NCBI GenBank assembly: GCA_016741995.1
Contig: JACVCO010000007.1
Span: forward strand, 62,001-126,000
Length of the DNA: 64,000 nucleotides
Origin: Hydrogenophaga sp.
GTDB taxonomy: Bacteria; Pseudomonadota; Gammaproteobacteria; Burkholderiales; Burkholderiaceae_C
Direction of reading: 5' to 3'
The notes under the pieces are model-generated. The model was given only the letters and a program-made list of their open reading frames with translations, searched no databases and was not told the DNA's origin. Shown here one piece after another: positions 24,707 through 34,119 of the stretch. The position numbers were made by a program, and so were the translations under genes. Every line of letters begins with the position of its first letter. The first letter of the stretch is position 1.

Positions 24707-26706
24707 TCCAGCGGCCAGCGGGCAGCGTAGATGGACGTTCCGCTCGCGGCCAGCTTGCGCAGGCCCGCCGGCGGTTGCAGGCGACTGGATTCGTAGCGGC
24801 GCGCCAGCGATTCGCAGCGCGCCACGCAAGAGGCCACGCCCATGCGGTCGATCCACGACAACGGCCCGCCGGTCCAGGGCGAGAAGCCCCAGCCCAGAAT
24901 GGCGCCCACGTCGCATTGCGAAGGATCGGTGATCACGCCCTCATCGAGGCAACGCACCGTCTCCAGCGCCTGCGCAGCGAGCAGGCGGTCGCGCGCGTCG
25001 GCCACGCTCATCGCCGTGCGTTGCGAACCCGCGGCGAACGCGCGCAGGCCATCCCAGAGGTGGCGGCTGCCGTTGTCGCCGTAGTCGTAGAAGCCGCGCG
25101 CATTCTTCTTGCCCTTGCGCGACGCCTGCTCGACCATGCGCCCCACCATGGCGTAGCCGGGGGTGAAGGCATAGGCATCGCCGAGGTCATGCGCGGCTTG
25201 CAGGTTGATCTGGTGAATGAGGTCGAGCGCAACCGCGTCGGACAACGCCAGTGGCGGCACCGGCATGCCGGCGGCCACGCCGCCGGCCTCGATCACGGCC
25301 GGGTCGCAACCTTGCGCCAGCATGTCGAAGGCTTCGGCCTGGTAGGCCATCACCACGCGCGTGGTGTAGAAGCCGCGCGCGTCGTTCACCACGATCGGGG
25401 TCTTTCCGATGGCACGCGCGAAGTCCATGGCATGGGCCAGCGTCTCGGCGCTGGTGCGCTGCCCACGGATGATCTCCAGCAGCGGCATGCGCGGCACGGG
25501 CGAGAAGAAGTGCAGGCCGATGAAGTCTTCGGGCCGCACCGACGCCTCGGCCAGGCCGGTGATGGGCAGGGTCGAGGTGTTGGTGGCGAACAGCGCGCTC
25601 GGGCCGGCGGCTTCTTCGGCCAGGCGCGTTGCCTCGGCTTTCACGGCGCGGTCCTCGAACACGGCCTCGACCACGATGTCCACGCCACTCAAATCACCGT
25701 ATTGGTCGGTGGGTGTGATGCGCGCGAGCGCGGCCTGCGAGACCTGCGCGTCCAACCGGCCCGCAGCCACGCCGGTGGCCTCCTGCTTCTCCAGCGCTTC
25801 GAGCCCGCGGCGCGCCGCCTCCAGCGTGCGATCCACCAGCACCACGTCCATTCCGGCGCGCGCCGCCACCAGCGCAATGCCGCTGCCCATCAGCCCGGCC
25901 CCCAGAACCCCCACGCGCGCAAAGCTTCGCGTGGGCACGCCCACGGGCCGGCTGGCCAGGCGGTTCGCGTCGGCCACGCTCAGGCCCAACGTGCGCACCA
26001 TGTCGCAAGCCACCCCACTGCGCGCCACCTCGGCAAAGGCAGCGGCAGCGTCCTGCGTGCCCATCACGGCGGCGGCGTTGGCCCGATCGGCCGGGCGCTG
26101 GGCGCGCTGCGCGGCCTCGAGCACCACCCAGCGGCGGGCCTCGTCGATCACCCCCTCGGCCGGCCACAGTTCGTCGATGAGGCCCGCCTTGTGCGCGGCC
26201 GTGGGCGTGAGCGCGGTGGCATCGCGCAGCAAGCGCAACGCAGCCTCGCGGCCCACGCGCGTGGCCAGCCGCAGCGCCGTGCCGAACAACGGCGCCAGGC
26301 CGTAGCGCCCGTCGGTGAAGCCGACGCTGTAACCCGCGCTGCGGGCGCCGAAGCGCCGGTGGCAAGCCAGTGCGAGTTCCAGGCCCACGCCGTGCGCGTC
26401 GCCTGTGAGCGCCGCCGCCACCGGCTTGGCCGCGGCCTCGAGGGAAGAAGCCAGCGCCAGAGACCGCCGCGCAAACGCCTCGAGCACCACGGGCTCGTTC
26501 TCGCCCGCCCGACTCAGCCAATGCAGATCGAGCTCGCCAAGGAAGCGGCCATCGCCGGGTGCGATCACGATGCCGTTCACCGCGTCATCGGCCAGGCAGG
26601 CTTTCACGGCGCGCTCCAAGGCCGCCAGGGCCTCAGGCCCGAAGGCGCCCGCGGGCGTGCGCAGCAAGGCCACGCCGTCCGCATCGTTCTCCCAGGTCAC
26701 GTTCAT
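24703..26706 (-). CDS. Enoyl-CoA hydratase/3-hydroxyacyl-CoA dehydrogenase fusion (FadB/FadJ-like) with a degraded hydratase half
   Basis: A 667-residue fusion. Residues 1-190 are a crotonase domain, then the NAD-binding domain of 3-hydroxyacyl-CoA dehydrogenase with VGVLGAGLMGSGIALVAARAG (from about residue 295), the catalytic His in GLHFFSPVPRMPLLEIIRG, and two C-terminal dehydrogenase domains (KGKKNARGFYDY). In the crotonase half the second catalytic Glu region, normally PE-x-LG-x2-PG, reads FTDGRYGLAPLFGT, and the oxyanion segment is FLGELDL. The hydratase activity may therefore be lost or altered while the dehydrogenase half looks intact. The ATG at 26706 lies just after the livF stop at 26711. 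Confidence 0.9.
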   Translation of the reverse strand: MNVTWENDADGVALLRTPAGAFGPEALAALERAVKACLADDAVNGIVIAPGDGRFLGELDLHWLSRAGENEPVVLEAFARRSLALASSLEAAAKPVAAALTGDAHGVGLELALACHRRFGARSAGYSVGFTDGRYGLAPLFGTALRLATRVGREAALRLLRDATALTPTAAHKAGLIDELWPAEGVIDEARRWVVLEAAQRAQRPADRANAAAVMGTQDAAAAFAEVARSGVACDMVRTLGLSVADANRLASRPVGVPTRSFARVGVLGAGLMGSGIALVAARAGMDVVLVDRTLEAARRGLEALEKQEATGVAAGRLDAQVSQAALARITPTDQYGDLSGVDIVVEAVFEDRAVKAEATRLAEEAAGPSALFATNTSTLPITGLAEASVRPEDFIGLHFFSPVPRMPLLEIIRGQRTSAETLAHAMDFARAIGKTPIVVNDARGFYTTRVVMAYQAEAFDMLAQGCDPAVIEAGGVAAGMPVPPLALSDAVALDLIHQINLQAAHDLGDAYAFTPGYAMVGRMVEQASRKGKKNARGFYDYGDNGSRHLWDGLRAFAAGSQRTAMSVADARDRLLAAQALETVRCLDEGVITDPSQCDVGAILGWGFSPWTGGPLSWIDRMGVASCVARCESLARRYESSRLQPPAGLRKLAASGTSIYAARWPLE

Positions 26707-26710
26707 GCGC

Positions 26711-27409
26711 TCAGATTCCCAGGTAGGCGCTGCGCACGCGGTCGTCCTCGCGCAGCTGCTCGGGTTTTCCATCGAGCACGACCTGGCCGTTCTCGATCAC
26801 ATAGGCATGGTGTGCCAGACCGAAGACGAAGGCCGTGTTCTGCTCCACCACCAGCACCGCAATGCCATCGGCGTTGATGCGCCGGATCACCTCGCCCAGC
26901 TTGCCGACCATCTTGGGAGACAGGCCCAGGCAGGGTTCGTCGACCAGCAGCACGCGCGGGCGCCCCATCAGCGCGCGCGCGATGGCCAGCATCTGCTGCT
27001 CGCCGCCAGACAATGTGCCCGCGCGCTGCATCGCGCGCTCCTGAAGCACAGGGAACTGCGCAAACATCTTTTCAATATCTTCCTGAACATGCTGCGGCGG
27101 CTGCAGGAAGCCCCCCATCTCCAGGTTCTCGAGCACGGTCATGTCGGGAAACAGCTGGCGCCCCTGCGCCACCTGCACCACGCCGCGGCGCACGATGTCC
27201 GCCGTCTTGCGGCCGTGCAGGGGATCGCCATCCAGGCTTACGCGACCCCGCGAGGGGACCAACCCGGTGATGGCGTTGAGCACGCTGGTCTTGCCGGCGC
27301 CGTTGGCGCCCACGAAGCCCACCACCTGCGCGTTGCGCACCTCGAACGAGACGCCGCGCACCGCCTGAACGCCGCCATAGGCGACATGGATGTCTTCAAC
27401 TGACAGCAT
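26711..27409 (-). CDS. livF: LIV-type ABC transporter ATP-binding protein LivF (system 2)
   Basis: A 232-residue ATPase with Walker A GANGAGKTS, C-loop LSGGEQQMLAIARAL, Walker B VLLVDEPCLGLSP and the terminal DRVRSAYLGI typical of LivF. Its 5' end overlaps the livG2 coding end by 14 bp. It is the partner of LivG2 in importer 2. Confidence 0.93.
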   Translation of the reverse strand: MLSVEDIHVAYGGVQAVRGVSFEVRNAQVVGFVGANGAGKTSVLNAITGLVPSRGRVSLDGDPLHGRKTADIVRRGVVQVAQGRQLFPDMTVLENLEMGGFLQPPQHVQEDIEKMFAQFPVLQERAMQRAGTLSGGEQQMLAIARALMGRPRVLLVDEPCLGLSPKMVGKLGEVIRRINADGIAVLVVEQNTAFVFGLAHHAYVIENGQVVLDGKPEQLREDDRVRSAYLGI

Positions 27410-28127
27410 CGGCCTGCACTCCCAGGTATGCCTCGACCACGCGCGGGTCGCGCGTCACTTCCTCGGGCTTGCCGTCCGCGATCACGGCACCGGCGTCAAG
27501 CACGACCGCCCGCGAGACCAGGCTCATGAGGAAGTGCAGGTTGTGCTCGATCACCCAGACCGAGACACCGGCCGCGTGCACCGCGCGGATGATGCGCTGC
27601 AGGTTCGCCAGCTCGTCGGCGCTCAGGCCGGCGGCGGGCTCGTCGAGCAGCAGCATGGTGGCACCGGTCTGGATGGCCATTGCGATGCCCAGCACACGCA
27701 TGACGCCACTGGGCAACGAGCCGGCGAGCTCGTGCGCATAAGGCTCCAGCCCGAGCTCGCGCATCGCGTCCGCAATGACCGGGCGGCGCGCGTTCGCGTT
27801 GCCCGAGGGCAGGTGCGCCGCGGTCCGCAGGCCCTCCGCCACAGTGAGCTTGGGAAACACGCGCGCGCCCTGGAAGGTGCGCACCAGGCCCTGGCGCGCG
27901 AGCACGTGCGGGGCCAGGCCGGTCACGTCGCGCCCTTCGAACAGGATGCGCCCTTCGGTGGGGCGGAAGAAGCCGCTCACCGCGTTGAACAGCGTTGTCT
28001 TCCCCGCGCCATTGGGCCCGATGAGGCCGGTGATTTCGCCGCGCGGCAACTCCAGGTTCACGTCGCGTACGGCAACCAGCCCCCCGAAGCGCTGCGTGAC
28101 GCCTTCAATGCGCAACACGGACGTCAT
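27396..28127 (-). CDS. livG: LIV-type ABC transporter ATP-binding protein LivG (system 2), unusual C-loop
   Basis: A 243-residue ATPase with Walker A GPNGAGKTT and Walker B MLLLDEPAAGLS intact, and H-loop VIEHNLHFL. The ABC signature, normally LSYGQ-like in LivG, reads LPSGVMRVLGIAMAI, so the conserved Gly/Gln positions are changed. Whether this weakens hydrolysis is unknown. It lies 4 bp inside the livM2 end and belongs to the five-gene importer 2 block. Confidence 0.92.
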   Translation of the reverse strand: MTSVLRIEGVTQRFGGLVAVRDVNLELPRGEITGLIGPNGAGKTTLFNAVSGFFRPTEGRILFEGRDVTGLAPHVLARQGLVRTFQGARVFPKLTVAEGLRTAAHLPSGNANARRPVIADAMRELGLEPYAHELAGSLPSGVMRVLGIAMAIQTGATMLLLDEPAAGLSADELANLQRIIRAVHAAGVSVWVIEHNLHFLMSLVSRAVVLDAGAVIADGKPEEVTRDPRVVEAYLGVQADAVS

Positions 28128-29146
28128 GCAAGCCCCCGTTTCCAGCGTGCGAGCCGGTCGCGCATCACGCCGGCGATGCCTTTGGGCATGAACAGCACCA
28201 CCAGCACGATGATCACGCCCAGGATGACCATCCGATACAGGTTGGTCACGCGCAGCATCTCGGGCAGGCCGAAGAAGATGAGGGTGCCGATGATCGGTCC
28301 GGCCACGGTGCCGATGCCACCGAGTATCAGCACGCCGATCAGCGAGATGGTCTCGTGCGCGTTCAACAGCTCGGGCGAGATGAAGCTCATGATGGGCGCG
28401 TAGGCGCAGCCCACCATGGCGGCCAGCATCGAACTGATCACGTAGGCCGTGAGCTTGTAGCCCACCACGTTGATGCCAAGGAAGGACGCGAGCGTCTCAT
28501 CCTCGCGCACCGCGATCAGGCCACGGCCGAAGCGCGAACGTGCAATCAACAATGACACGAGCAGACAGACCAGCAGCATGCCAACGGCCAGGCCATACAG
28601 GCCACGACCGGAAGAGAAATCCATGCCGAACAACGCTGGCGGCGAGTACATGACCCGCAACCCCATCGGCCCGCCGGTGACCGAGTGCCAGTTGGCCACC
28701 ACCAGACGCGCCAGTTCGCCGAATGCGAAGGTGAGCAATGCCAGGTGCACACCCCCGGTGTAACGAAGCGCGGGGTAGCCGATCAACGCGGAAAGCACGC
28801 CGGCGAACAGCATGGCCAACGGGATGGCCAGCCAGAAATTCACGCCGAACGAGGTCACGAGCAATGCCGAAACGTAGGCGCCTATGCCATAGAACGCCGC
28901 GTGCGACATGGCGAACTGCCCCGCATAGCCCATCACGATGTTGAGCGAAATGGCCAGTGCGGCCTGCATGGCGAGCAGCGTCCCCAGGTACACAAGGTAA
29001 CGCGACCCACCGAGCGCTGGCATCAACAACAACACGGCAAACAGAATCCAGCCCGCCCACGGCACCATGCGTGCCGCACGTTGGCGCCATTGGGCCGCCG
29101 CTGCGGGCCCGGATCCCAGAGTCGACGACTGCATCACCGAGCTCAT
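28124..29146 (-). CDS. livM: LIV-type ABC transporter permease LivM (system 2)
   Basis: A 340-residue membrane protein with the LivM hallmarks ISLNIVMGYAGQFAMSHAAFYGIGAY, GRGLIAVREDETLASFLGINV (cytoplasmic loop) and ILGGIGTVAGPIIGTLIFF. The N-terminal tail is polar and precedes the first helix at about residue 30. It overlaps livH2 by 4 bp. Forms the channel with LivH2. Confidence 0.93.
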   Translation of the reverse strand: MSSVMQSSTLGSGPAAAAQWRQRAARMVPWAGWILFAVLLLMPALGGSRYLVYLGTLLAMQAALAISLNIVMGYAGQFAMSHAAFYGIGAYVSALLVTSFGVNFWLAIPLAMLFAGVLSALIGYPALRYTGGVHLALLTFAFGELARLVVANWHSVTGGPMGLRVMYSPPALFGMDFSSGRGLYGLAVGMLLVCLLVSLLIARSRFGRGLIAVREDETLASFLGINVVGYKLTAYVISSMLAAMVGCAYAPIMSFISPELLNAHETISLIGVLILGGIGTVAGPIIGTLIFFGLPEMLRVTNLYRMVILGVIIVLVVLFMPKGIAGVMRDRLARWKRGLA

Positions 29147-30006
29147 ACGCGCGTCTTCCCACGCTGACCGAACAGCCCGGTGGGGAAGTACAGCAAGGCC
29201 ACGATGAGCAGGATGAAGCCGTAGCCGTCGCGGAACGCGGCCGACAGGTAGCGCGAGCCCAGGCTCTCGGCCACACCCAGCATGAAGCCCGCCACCACCG
29301 CACCGGGCACGCTGCCCAGCCCGCCCAGCACGGTGAGGATGAAGCCCTTCATGAGCGGAGCGGCCGCCATGTAGGGCGTGATGGCGAACAGGCTGCCGTA
29401 GAGCACGCCCGCCGCCCCCGCCATGGCGCTGCCGAGCACGAACACCACCGCCGTCACCTGTGCGGTCTGGATGCCCACCAGCGCGGCGCCCGTGCGGTTC
29501 TGGCCCATGGCGCGGATCGCCTTGCCGATGCGCGTCTTCTGCAGGAACAGATAGCAGGCCGCCACCAGCACCACGACCAGCACGAGCACCAGCATGCGTT
29601 GCGACGACAGCGTGAGCCCGGCGATCTCGAAGCTACCCGGGAACGGCGGTTCGAAGTTGCGCGGGTCGGGCGTGAACGCGGCTGCGGCCAGGTGCTCGAT
29701 CACCATGATGAGACCGAGCGACGCGGTCAGCCCGGTCATGTGGTCCGTCAGCGTGAAGCGGAACACGAGGCGCTCGAGCAACAACCCGAGCGCGCCCATG
29801 GCCACCATGCCGATGAGCAAGGCAGACCAGAACCCCAACCCCGCCGACACCACGAAGTACGCGGTGTACGCCCCCAGCATCACCATCTGGCCGTGCGCGA
29901 AGTTGAGGATGCCCATGATCCCGAACACCAGCGTCACGCCCACGGCAACCGTGGCGTAAAGGCCGCCGACCATCAGGCCATCCAGCAGGGTTTGAATGAG
30001 GTCCAT
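29143..30006 (-). CDS. livH: LIV-type ABC transporter permease LivH (system 2)
   Basis: A 287-residue membrane protein with canonical LivH motifs: GLMVGGLYATVAVGVTLVFGIMGILNFAHGQMVMLGAY at the N-terminus, GKAIRAMGQNRTGAALVGI in the loop and VLGGLGSVPGAVVAGFMLGVAES. It lies 17 bp after its binding-protein gene. Unlike system 1, the FAHG motif is intact. Confidence 0.94.
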   Translation of the reverse strand: MDLIQTLLDGLMVGGLYATVAVGVTLVFGIMGILNFAHGQMVMLGAYTAYFVVSAGLGFWSALLIGMVAMGALGLLLERLVFRFTLTDHMTGLTASLGLIMVIEHLAAAAFTPDPRNFEPPFPGSFEIAGLTLSSQRMLVLVLVVVLVAACYLFLQKTRIGKAIRAMGQNRTGAALVGIQTAQVTAVVFVLGSAMAGAAGVLYGSLFAITPYMAAAPLMKGFILTVLGGLGSVPGAVVAGFMLGVAESLGSRYLSAAFRDGYGFILLIVALLYFPTGLFGQRGKTRV

Positions 30007-30023
30007 GTCCGCTTCACTCCGCT

Positions 30024-31190
30024 TCAGCTTGCGCTTGCGCGCACCGACGACACCTTGCCGCCTTTGAGGATGCCGATGTCGATGTCGGATTGCGCGCGGC
30101 CATCCTTGTCGAAGCGCATCAAACGAACGCCCTCGTAGCGCATGTCCTTGATGCGCGCGGTGATGGCCTTGATGTCGGTGACCGAGCCGACCTCTTCCAT
30201 CGCCTTGGCCATCATGAACACGGAGTCGTAGAAGGACAGCGCCCAGTAGGTGTTCGGCGATACGTCCTTCCGGGCAAAGGTCTTGTAGCGGTTGATCCAG
30301 TCAGCCACCTTCGGATCGCTGGCGTTGTCGAGATCCCGGGTGAGGATTTGCCAGGTGAAGCCCTCGATCTGGCTGGCGTACTTCATGGCCGGCGCGCCGG
30401 AGCCACCTCGGTACATGAACTTCTTCGGCAGACCACCCAGTTCGAGCGCCTGACGCAGGATGGACTCGACCATCGCGTCATTGGTGCCCGTCAACATGCC
30501 ATCCAGGCCCTGGTTCTGGAACTTGCGCAGCACGGGCGCGAAGTCTTGCGTGTCGGGCTGGAAGTACTCCACCACCGGCACCTGCACGCCGTTCTGCTCG
30601 AGGATGGGCTTGTAGATGGCGACGATGCTTCGACTCACATCCTCATTGGGAAGCATGATGCCGACCTTCTTGAGGCCCAGCTCTTTCACACTGGTCGGCA
30701 CAAAGCTGCGGGCGGTGGTCGCGTCGTTGTTGAGTGTGCGGAACATGGTCTCGGCGCCGGGCTTGCCAAGCAAGGTGTCCATGAGCGTGAAGGCGCCGAT
30801 GTAGAGCACCTCGTTGCGCCCGAACAGCGTGGCCGCTGCCATGCCCGGGCCGCTGGTGAGCATGCCGTAGATGACCTTGACGTCGTCATCGCGCAGCAGG
30901 CGCTGCGCGCCGCTGACGGCCACTTCCGGCTTGGACTGCGCATCCTCCGAGAGCACGGTGAAGGTGTACTTCCGCCCCTTCACATTGATGCCCCCGCGCT
31001 GGTTGAGCTCCTCGACCGCCATTCGCACGCCCTCACTGGCCGGCAGATCAAACGTCGAGTGCGGGCCGGTGAGGCTGTTCACCATGCCGATCTTGATGGT
31101 GGACTGCGCCAGGCAGGAAGCCGCCAGCGTGAGCCCGGCAACGGATAGGGCCAGTGGGCGCACAGCCTTGGCCAGGAAACGGAGGTTCAT
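30024..31190 (-). CDS. LIV-type periplasmic substrate-binding protein (system 2)
   Basis: A 388-residue protein with a signal peptide (residues 1-28, ending ASCLAQ) and the type I binding fold: IKIGMVNSLTGPHSTFD, YTFTVLSEDAQSKPEVAV, VIYGMLTSGPGMAAATLFG and KKVGIMLPNEDVSRSIVAIY. A C-terminal motif KDMRYEGVRLMRFDKDGR is typical. It differs clearly from the system 1 protein, so the two importers probably take different ligands. The upstream ligase gene is 12 bp away, in one operon. Confidence 0.92.
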   Translation of the reverse strand: MNLRFLAKAVRPLALSVAGLTLAASCLAQSTIKIGMVNSLTGPHSTFDLPASEGVRMAVEELNQRGGINVKGRKYTFTVLSEDAQSKPEVAVSGAQRLLRDDDVKVIYGMLTSGPGMAAATLFGRNEVLYIGAFTLMDTLLGKPGAETMFRTLNNDATTARSFVPTSVKELGLKKVGIMLPNEDVSRSIVAIYKPILEQNGVQVPVVEYFQPDTQDFAPVLRKFQNQGLDGMLTGTNDAMVESILRQALELGGLPKKFMYRGGSGAPAMKYASQIEGFTWQILTRDLDNASDPKVADWINRYKTFARKDVSPNTYWALSFYDSVFMMAKAMEEVGSVTDIKAITARIKDMRYEGVRLMRFDKDGRAQSDIDIGILKGGKVSSVRASAS

Positions 31191-31202
31191 GTCAGGACCC
31201 TT

Positions 31203-32750
31203 TCATACGTTCCAGAACTGTTCGCGCAACTCGCGGCGCAGCACTTTGCCCATGCTGTTGCGGGGCAAGGCATCCAGAGTGAACAGTGACCTCGGATACT
31301 TGTATCGAGCGATCTTTCCTTCGCAGTAGCCGGTGATCTCCTCGATGGAGAGGCTCTGGCCATCGCGAGGCACCACGCAGGCGCGCGGGGATTCGCCCCA
31401 TTTCTCGTCCGGCACGCCGACGACGGCGACCTCGAGGATCTTGGGATGCTCGGCGAGCACCCGCTCGATTTCGGCGGGATAGATGTTTTCCCCGCCGCTG
31501 ACGATCATGTCTTTCTTGCGATCGAGGATGTGCAGGAACCCGCGTTCGTCGATGAAGCCGATGTCGCCGCCGGTTTCCCAGCGGCCGATGCGCATGGCTC
31601 GGGTGGCCTCGGGGTTCTCGTGGTAACCCAGAAAGGGCACCGGGTTGCAGGCGTGGATGACACCGCTTTCGCCGCGCGGCATCTCGCGGCCCGACTCGTC
31701 CAGGATCGCGATCTCGCAACCGAACGAGGCGCGCCCGAGCGAACGATCGCTGGCCAGAATGTCTTCGTGGCGGCAATAGGTGATCCAGCCACTCTCGGTC
31801 CAGCCGTAGGTGTCGGCCAGGCGGGCCTGCGGGAAGCAGTGCTCGAAGCCTTCGATCATCGACAACTGCAGCCGCGAGCCCGAGCTCATCAACCCGCGCA
31901 ACCGGGGCAGCTCGGGCGTGCGGCCACTCGCCGCGGCGGCTTTCACCAGATCGCCCAGCATGGTGGGCACCAGAAAGCTCCAGGTCACGCCGAAGCGCTG
32001 CAGGTCCTGCAGCGAACGTTCGGCGGAGAACTCGCGGCGCAGAACCACCGTGCCACCGACGCAGAGCGTGATCAGCGAAATCGAACCAAAAGACTGGTGG
32101 AACACCGGCCCCGGCACCAACGTGACCTCTTCCTCCGTGATGCCATAGCGCCAACCCCACGACGAGAAGCGCGTGAGGATCACCGCATGGCTCATCACCG
32201 CGCCCTTGGGAAAGCCGGTGGTGCCCGAGGTGTAGAAGATGGCCGCCGGGTCGTTCAGACCGAAGGCGCGCGGCGGCACACCTGCGGGAGCGGCAGCAAC
32301 CAATCGGGCGAAGGTGTTCTCGTGCACGCCGGCCGCGCCATACACCACCACCAGATCGGGTACGCGCTGGCCGTTGGCACGCAGCGCGTCCAGATGGCCC
32401 AGCAGCTCTTCGCCAAGGAGCACGGCCCGTGCTCCCGAGTTGTCGAGCAGGTAAGACAGCTCCGGCGGCGTAAGGCGGTAATTGGCCGGCACCGCCACCA
32501 GCCCCGCGAGCTGCAACCCAAGGTAGCTCTGCAGGTACTCGGGCCGGTTGTGCGCGAACAGCGCCACCCGGTCACCGGCCCGCAACCCACGCGCGAGCAA
32601 CGCATTGGCCAGGCGCTGCGCGCCATCCACCAGCTCGGCGTAGCTGAGGCTGCCGTGGTCGTGCTCGATCGCGGTGGCCGAAGGGTTGCGTGCTGCGGCA
32701 ATACGAACCAGATCGGCCAGGCAGCTCACGTGGGGGGCGGGCGAAACCAT
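31203..32750 (-). CDS. Acyl-CoA synthetase (AMP-forming), second copy
   Basis: A 515-residue adenylate-forming ligase with IFYTSGTTGFPKGAV, TYGWTESGW, TGGDIGFIDERGFLHILDRKKDMI and the C-terminal LPRNSMGKVLRREL containing the catalytic Lys. The ATG at 32750 heads the operon for importer 2, the FadB-like fusion and the DMT transporter. A 14-bp operator dyad lies 25 bp upstream of the start. It is the same family as the ligase at 20142; the pair may activate two acids, for example starting compound and ring-cleaved product. The substrate is unknown. Confidence 0.93.
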   Translation of the reverse strand: MVSPAPHVSCLADLVRIAAARNPSATAIEHDHGSLSYAELVDGAQRLANALLARGLRAGDRVALFAHNRPEYLQSYLGLQLAGLVAVPANYRLTPPELSYLLDNSGARAVLLGEELLGHLDALRANGQRVPDLVVVYGAAGVHENTFARLVAAAPAGVPPRAFGLNDPAAIFYTSGTTGFPKGAVMSHAVILTRFSSWGWRYGITEEEVTLVPGPVFHQSFGSISLITLCVGGTVVLRREFSAERSLQDLQRFGVTWSFLVPTMLGDLVKAAAASGRTPELPRLRGLMSSGSRLQLSMIEGFEHCFPQARLADTYGWTESGWITYCRHEDILASDRSLGRASFGCEIAILDESGREMPRGESGVIHACNPVPFLGYHENPEATRAMRIGRWETGGDIGFIDERGFLHILDRKKDMIVSGGENIYPAEIERVLAEHPKILEVAVVGVPDEKWGESPRACVVPRDGQSLSIEEITGYCEGKIARYKYPRSLFTLDALPRNSMGKVLRRELREQFWNV

Positions 32751-32774
32751 GGGGCTTTGTCTTCCTCTACTAAC

Positions 32775-32788
32775 TAAGCGCTCGCTTA
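32775..32788. promoter_or_regulatory. Operator copy 3 of the TAAGC-N4-GCTTA dyad
   Basis: TAAGC-GCTC-GCTTA with perfect arms in the AT-rich 85-bp gap between the ferredoxin reductase stop and the ligase start. On the minus strand it lies where a promoter for the ligase operon is expected, with the transcript running toward 32750. Confidence 0.8.
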
Positions 32789-32835
32789 ATTTATTTACAG
32801 ATTCTGTAGACCCATCGGAAGGTCTGTCAACAGCG

Positions 32836-34119
32836 TCAACCCGGAATTCGGTTCATCGTCAGTCCTTTCAGATCGAAGGCTGTATCGGTCAGCAAGTCAG
32901 GATCCACCGGCGTCTCATCGGTCACCAGCTTGCGTGCGAGCATGAATTCGGCCGGTCGGTTCACCGCATCGGCCGCCAGCAGCCGGCCCTGGCGCAGATA
33001 GAACACGGTGAACGCACGGCTTTGCATGTCGCCCCGAACGACCACGGTGTCGTGGCCGCGCGAAATACCCACCATCTGCAACTTCAGGTCGTATTGGTTG
33101 GACCAGAACCATGGCACGCCCAGGCAAGGCTGGTGCTGGCCGCACAGCGTGGCGGCGGCGGTGCGCGCCTGCTCCAGTGCGTTGGGCACGCTTTCGATGC
33201 GCATGCGCCCTTCATGGCCCGGCACCGGGCGGCTGGTGCAGTCGCCGGCGGCAACGATGAACGGGTCCGCGGTGCGACAGCACGCATCGACGACGATGCC
33301 GTCGTCGCAGACCAGGCCAGCCGCCAGCGCGAGTTCGATCTCGGGCAGCACGCCCACGCCGATCACCACCACGTCGGTGGGCAGACGGCCCTCGTGGCCA
33401 GCGGCGTCGCGCCAGAACACGGCATCGATGCGGCCATCCGCCGAAAAGCCGAAGCTGTCCACCTGCACACCGGTCAGCAGTTTCACGCCGGCGTCGCGGT
33501 GCACCGACTCGTAAAAGGCCGAGAGTGCGGGTGGAGCGACGCGCGCCAGCACCCGCGGCTGCGCCTCGATCACCGTGGGCCGCAGGCCGCATTGGACGGC
33601 GAGGGCAGCGAGCTCCAGGCCGATGTAGCCACCGCCCACGATGGTCAGGCGCGCGCCCGCAACGAACTGCGGCCGCAGCCGCTCGGCGTCCGCCAGGGTG
33701 CGCAGGCAGTGCAGGTTCGGCGCGCGCTCCATCGCTTCGGCCTGCGGCCCGCCCAGGCGGCGCGCGCGCGCGCCGGTGGCCAGGGCAAGCTGCGAGTAAG
33801 GGAGCACTTCGCCGGTGGACAACACCACCTGCCGCGCATCGCGCTCGATACGCGCCACGCGCGCACCGGAGCGCACCGTGACACCAGCCTGGGCATAGGT
33901 CTCCGCGGGCCGCATGAACAGCGCTTCGGGCGTGGCGGCCGGATCACCCAGCCAGCTCTTGGACAGGGGAGGCCGCTGGTACGGCAACACCGGCTCGTCG
34001 CCGAGCAACAGCACCGGCACATCGGGATCGAGTTGGCGCAACCGCAGCGCGAGCTCCACGCCGGCGTGGCTCGCACCGATCACGATACGCGGCGCAGCCG
34101 CTGTCGTGGACGCCCTCAT
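32836..34119 (-). CDS. FAD-dependent NAD(P)H ferredoxin reductase
   Basis: A 427-residue pyridine-nucleotide-disulfide-type oxidoreductase. Motifs are the FAD loop IVIGASHAGVELALRLRQ near the N-terminus, the NAD(P) loop LTIVGGGYIGLELAALAVQ (about residues 145-165), and the second FAD motif FIVAAGDC. The C-terminal region has PWFWSNQYDLKLQMVG, characteristic of putidaredoxin-reductase and Rieske-reductase-type enzymes. It passes electrons from NAD(P)H to a ferredoxin. It is the last gene of the P450-2 operon and the only reductase in the regulon, so it may serve both P450s. ATG 34119 overlaps the upstream stop by 4 bp. Confidence 0.92.
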   Translation of the reverse strand: MRASTTAAAPRIVIGASHAGVELALRLRQLDPDVPVLLLGDEPVLPYQRPPLSKSWLGDPAATPEALFMRPAETYAQAGVTVRSGARVARIERDARQVVLSTGEVLPYSQLALATGARARRLGGPQAEAMERAPNLHCLRTLADAERLRPQFVAGARLTIVGGGYIGLELAALAVQCGLRPTVIEAQPRVLARVAPPALSAFYESVHRDAGVKLLTGVQVDSFGFSADGRIDAVFWRDAAGHEGRLPTDVVVIGVGVLPEIELALAAGLVCDDGIVVDACCRTADPFIVAAGDCTSRPVPGHEGRMRIESVPNALEQARTAAATLCGQHQPCLGVPWFWSNQYDLKLQMVGISRGHDTVVVRGDMQSRAFTVFYLRQGRLLAADAVNRPAEFMLARKLVTDETPVDPDLLTDTAFDLKGLTMNRIPG

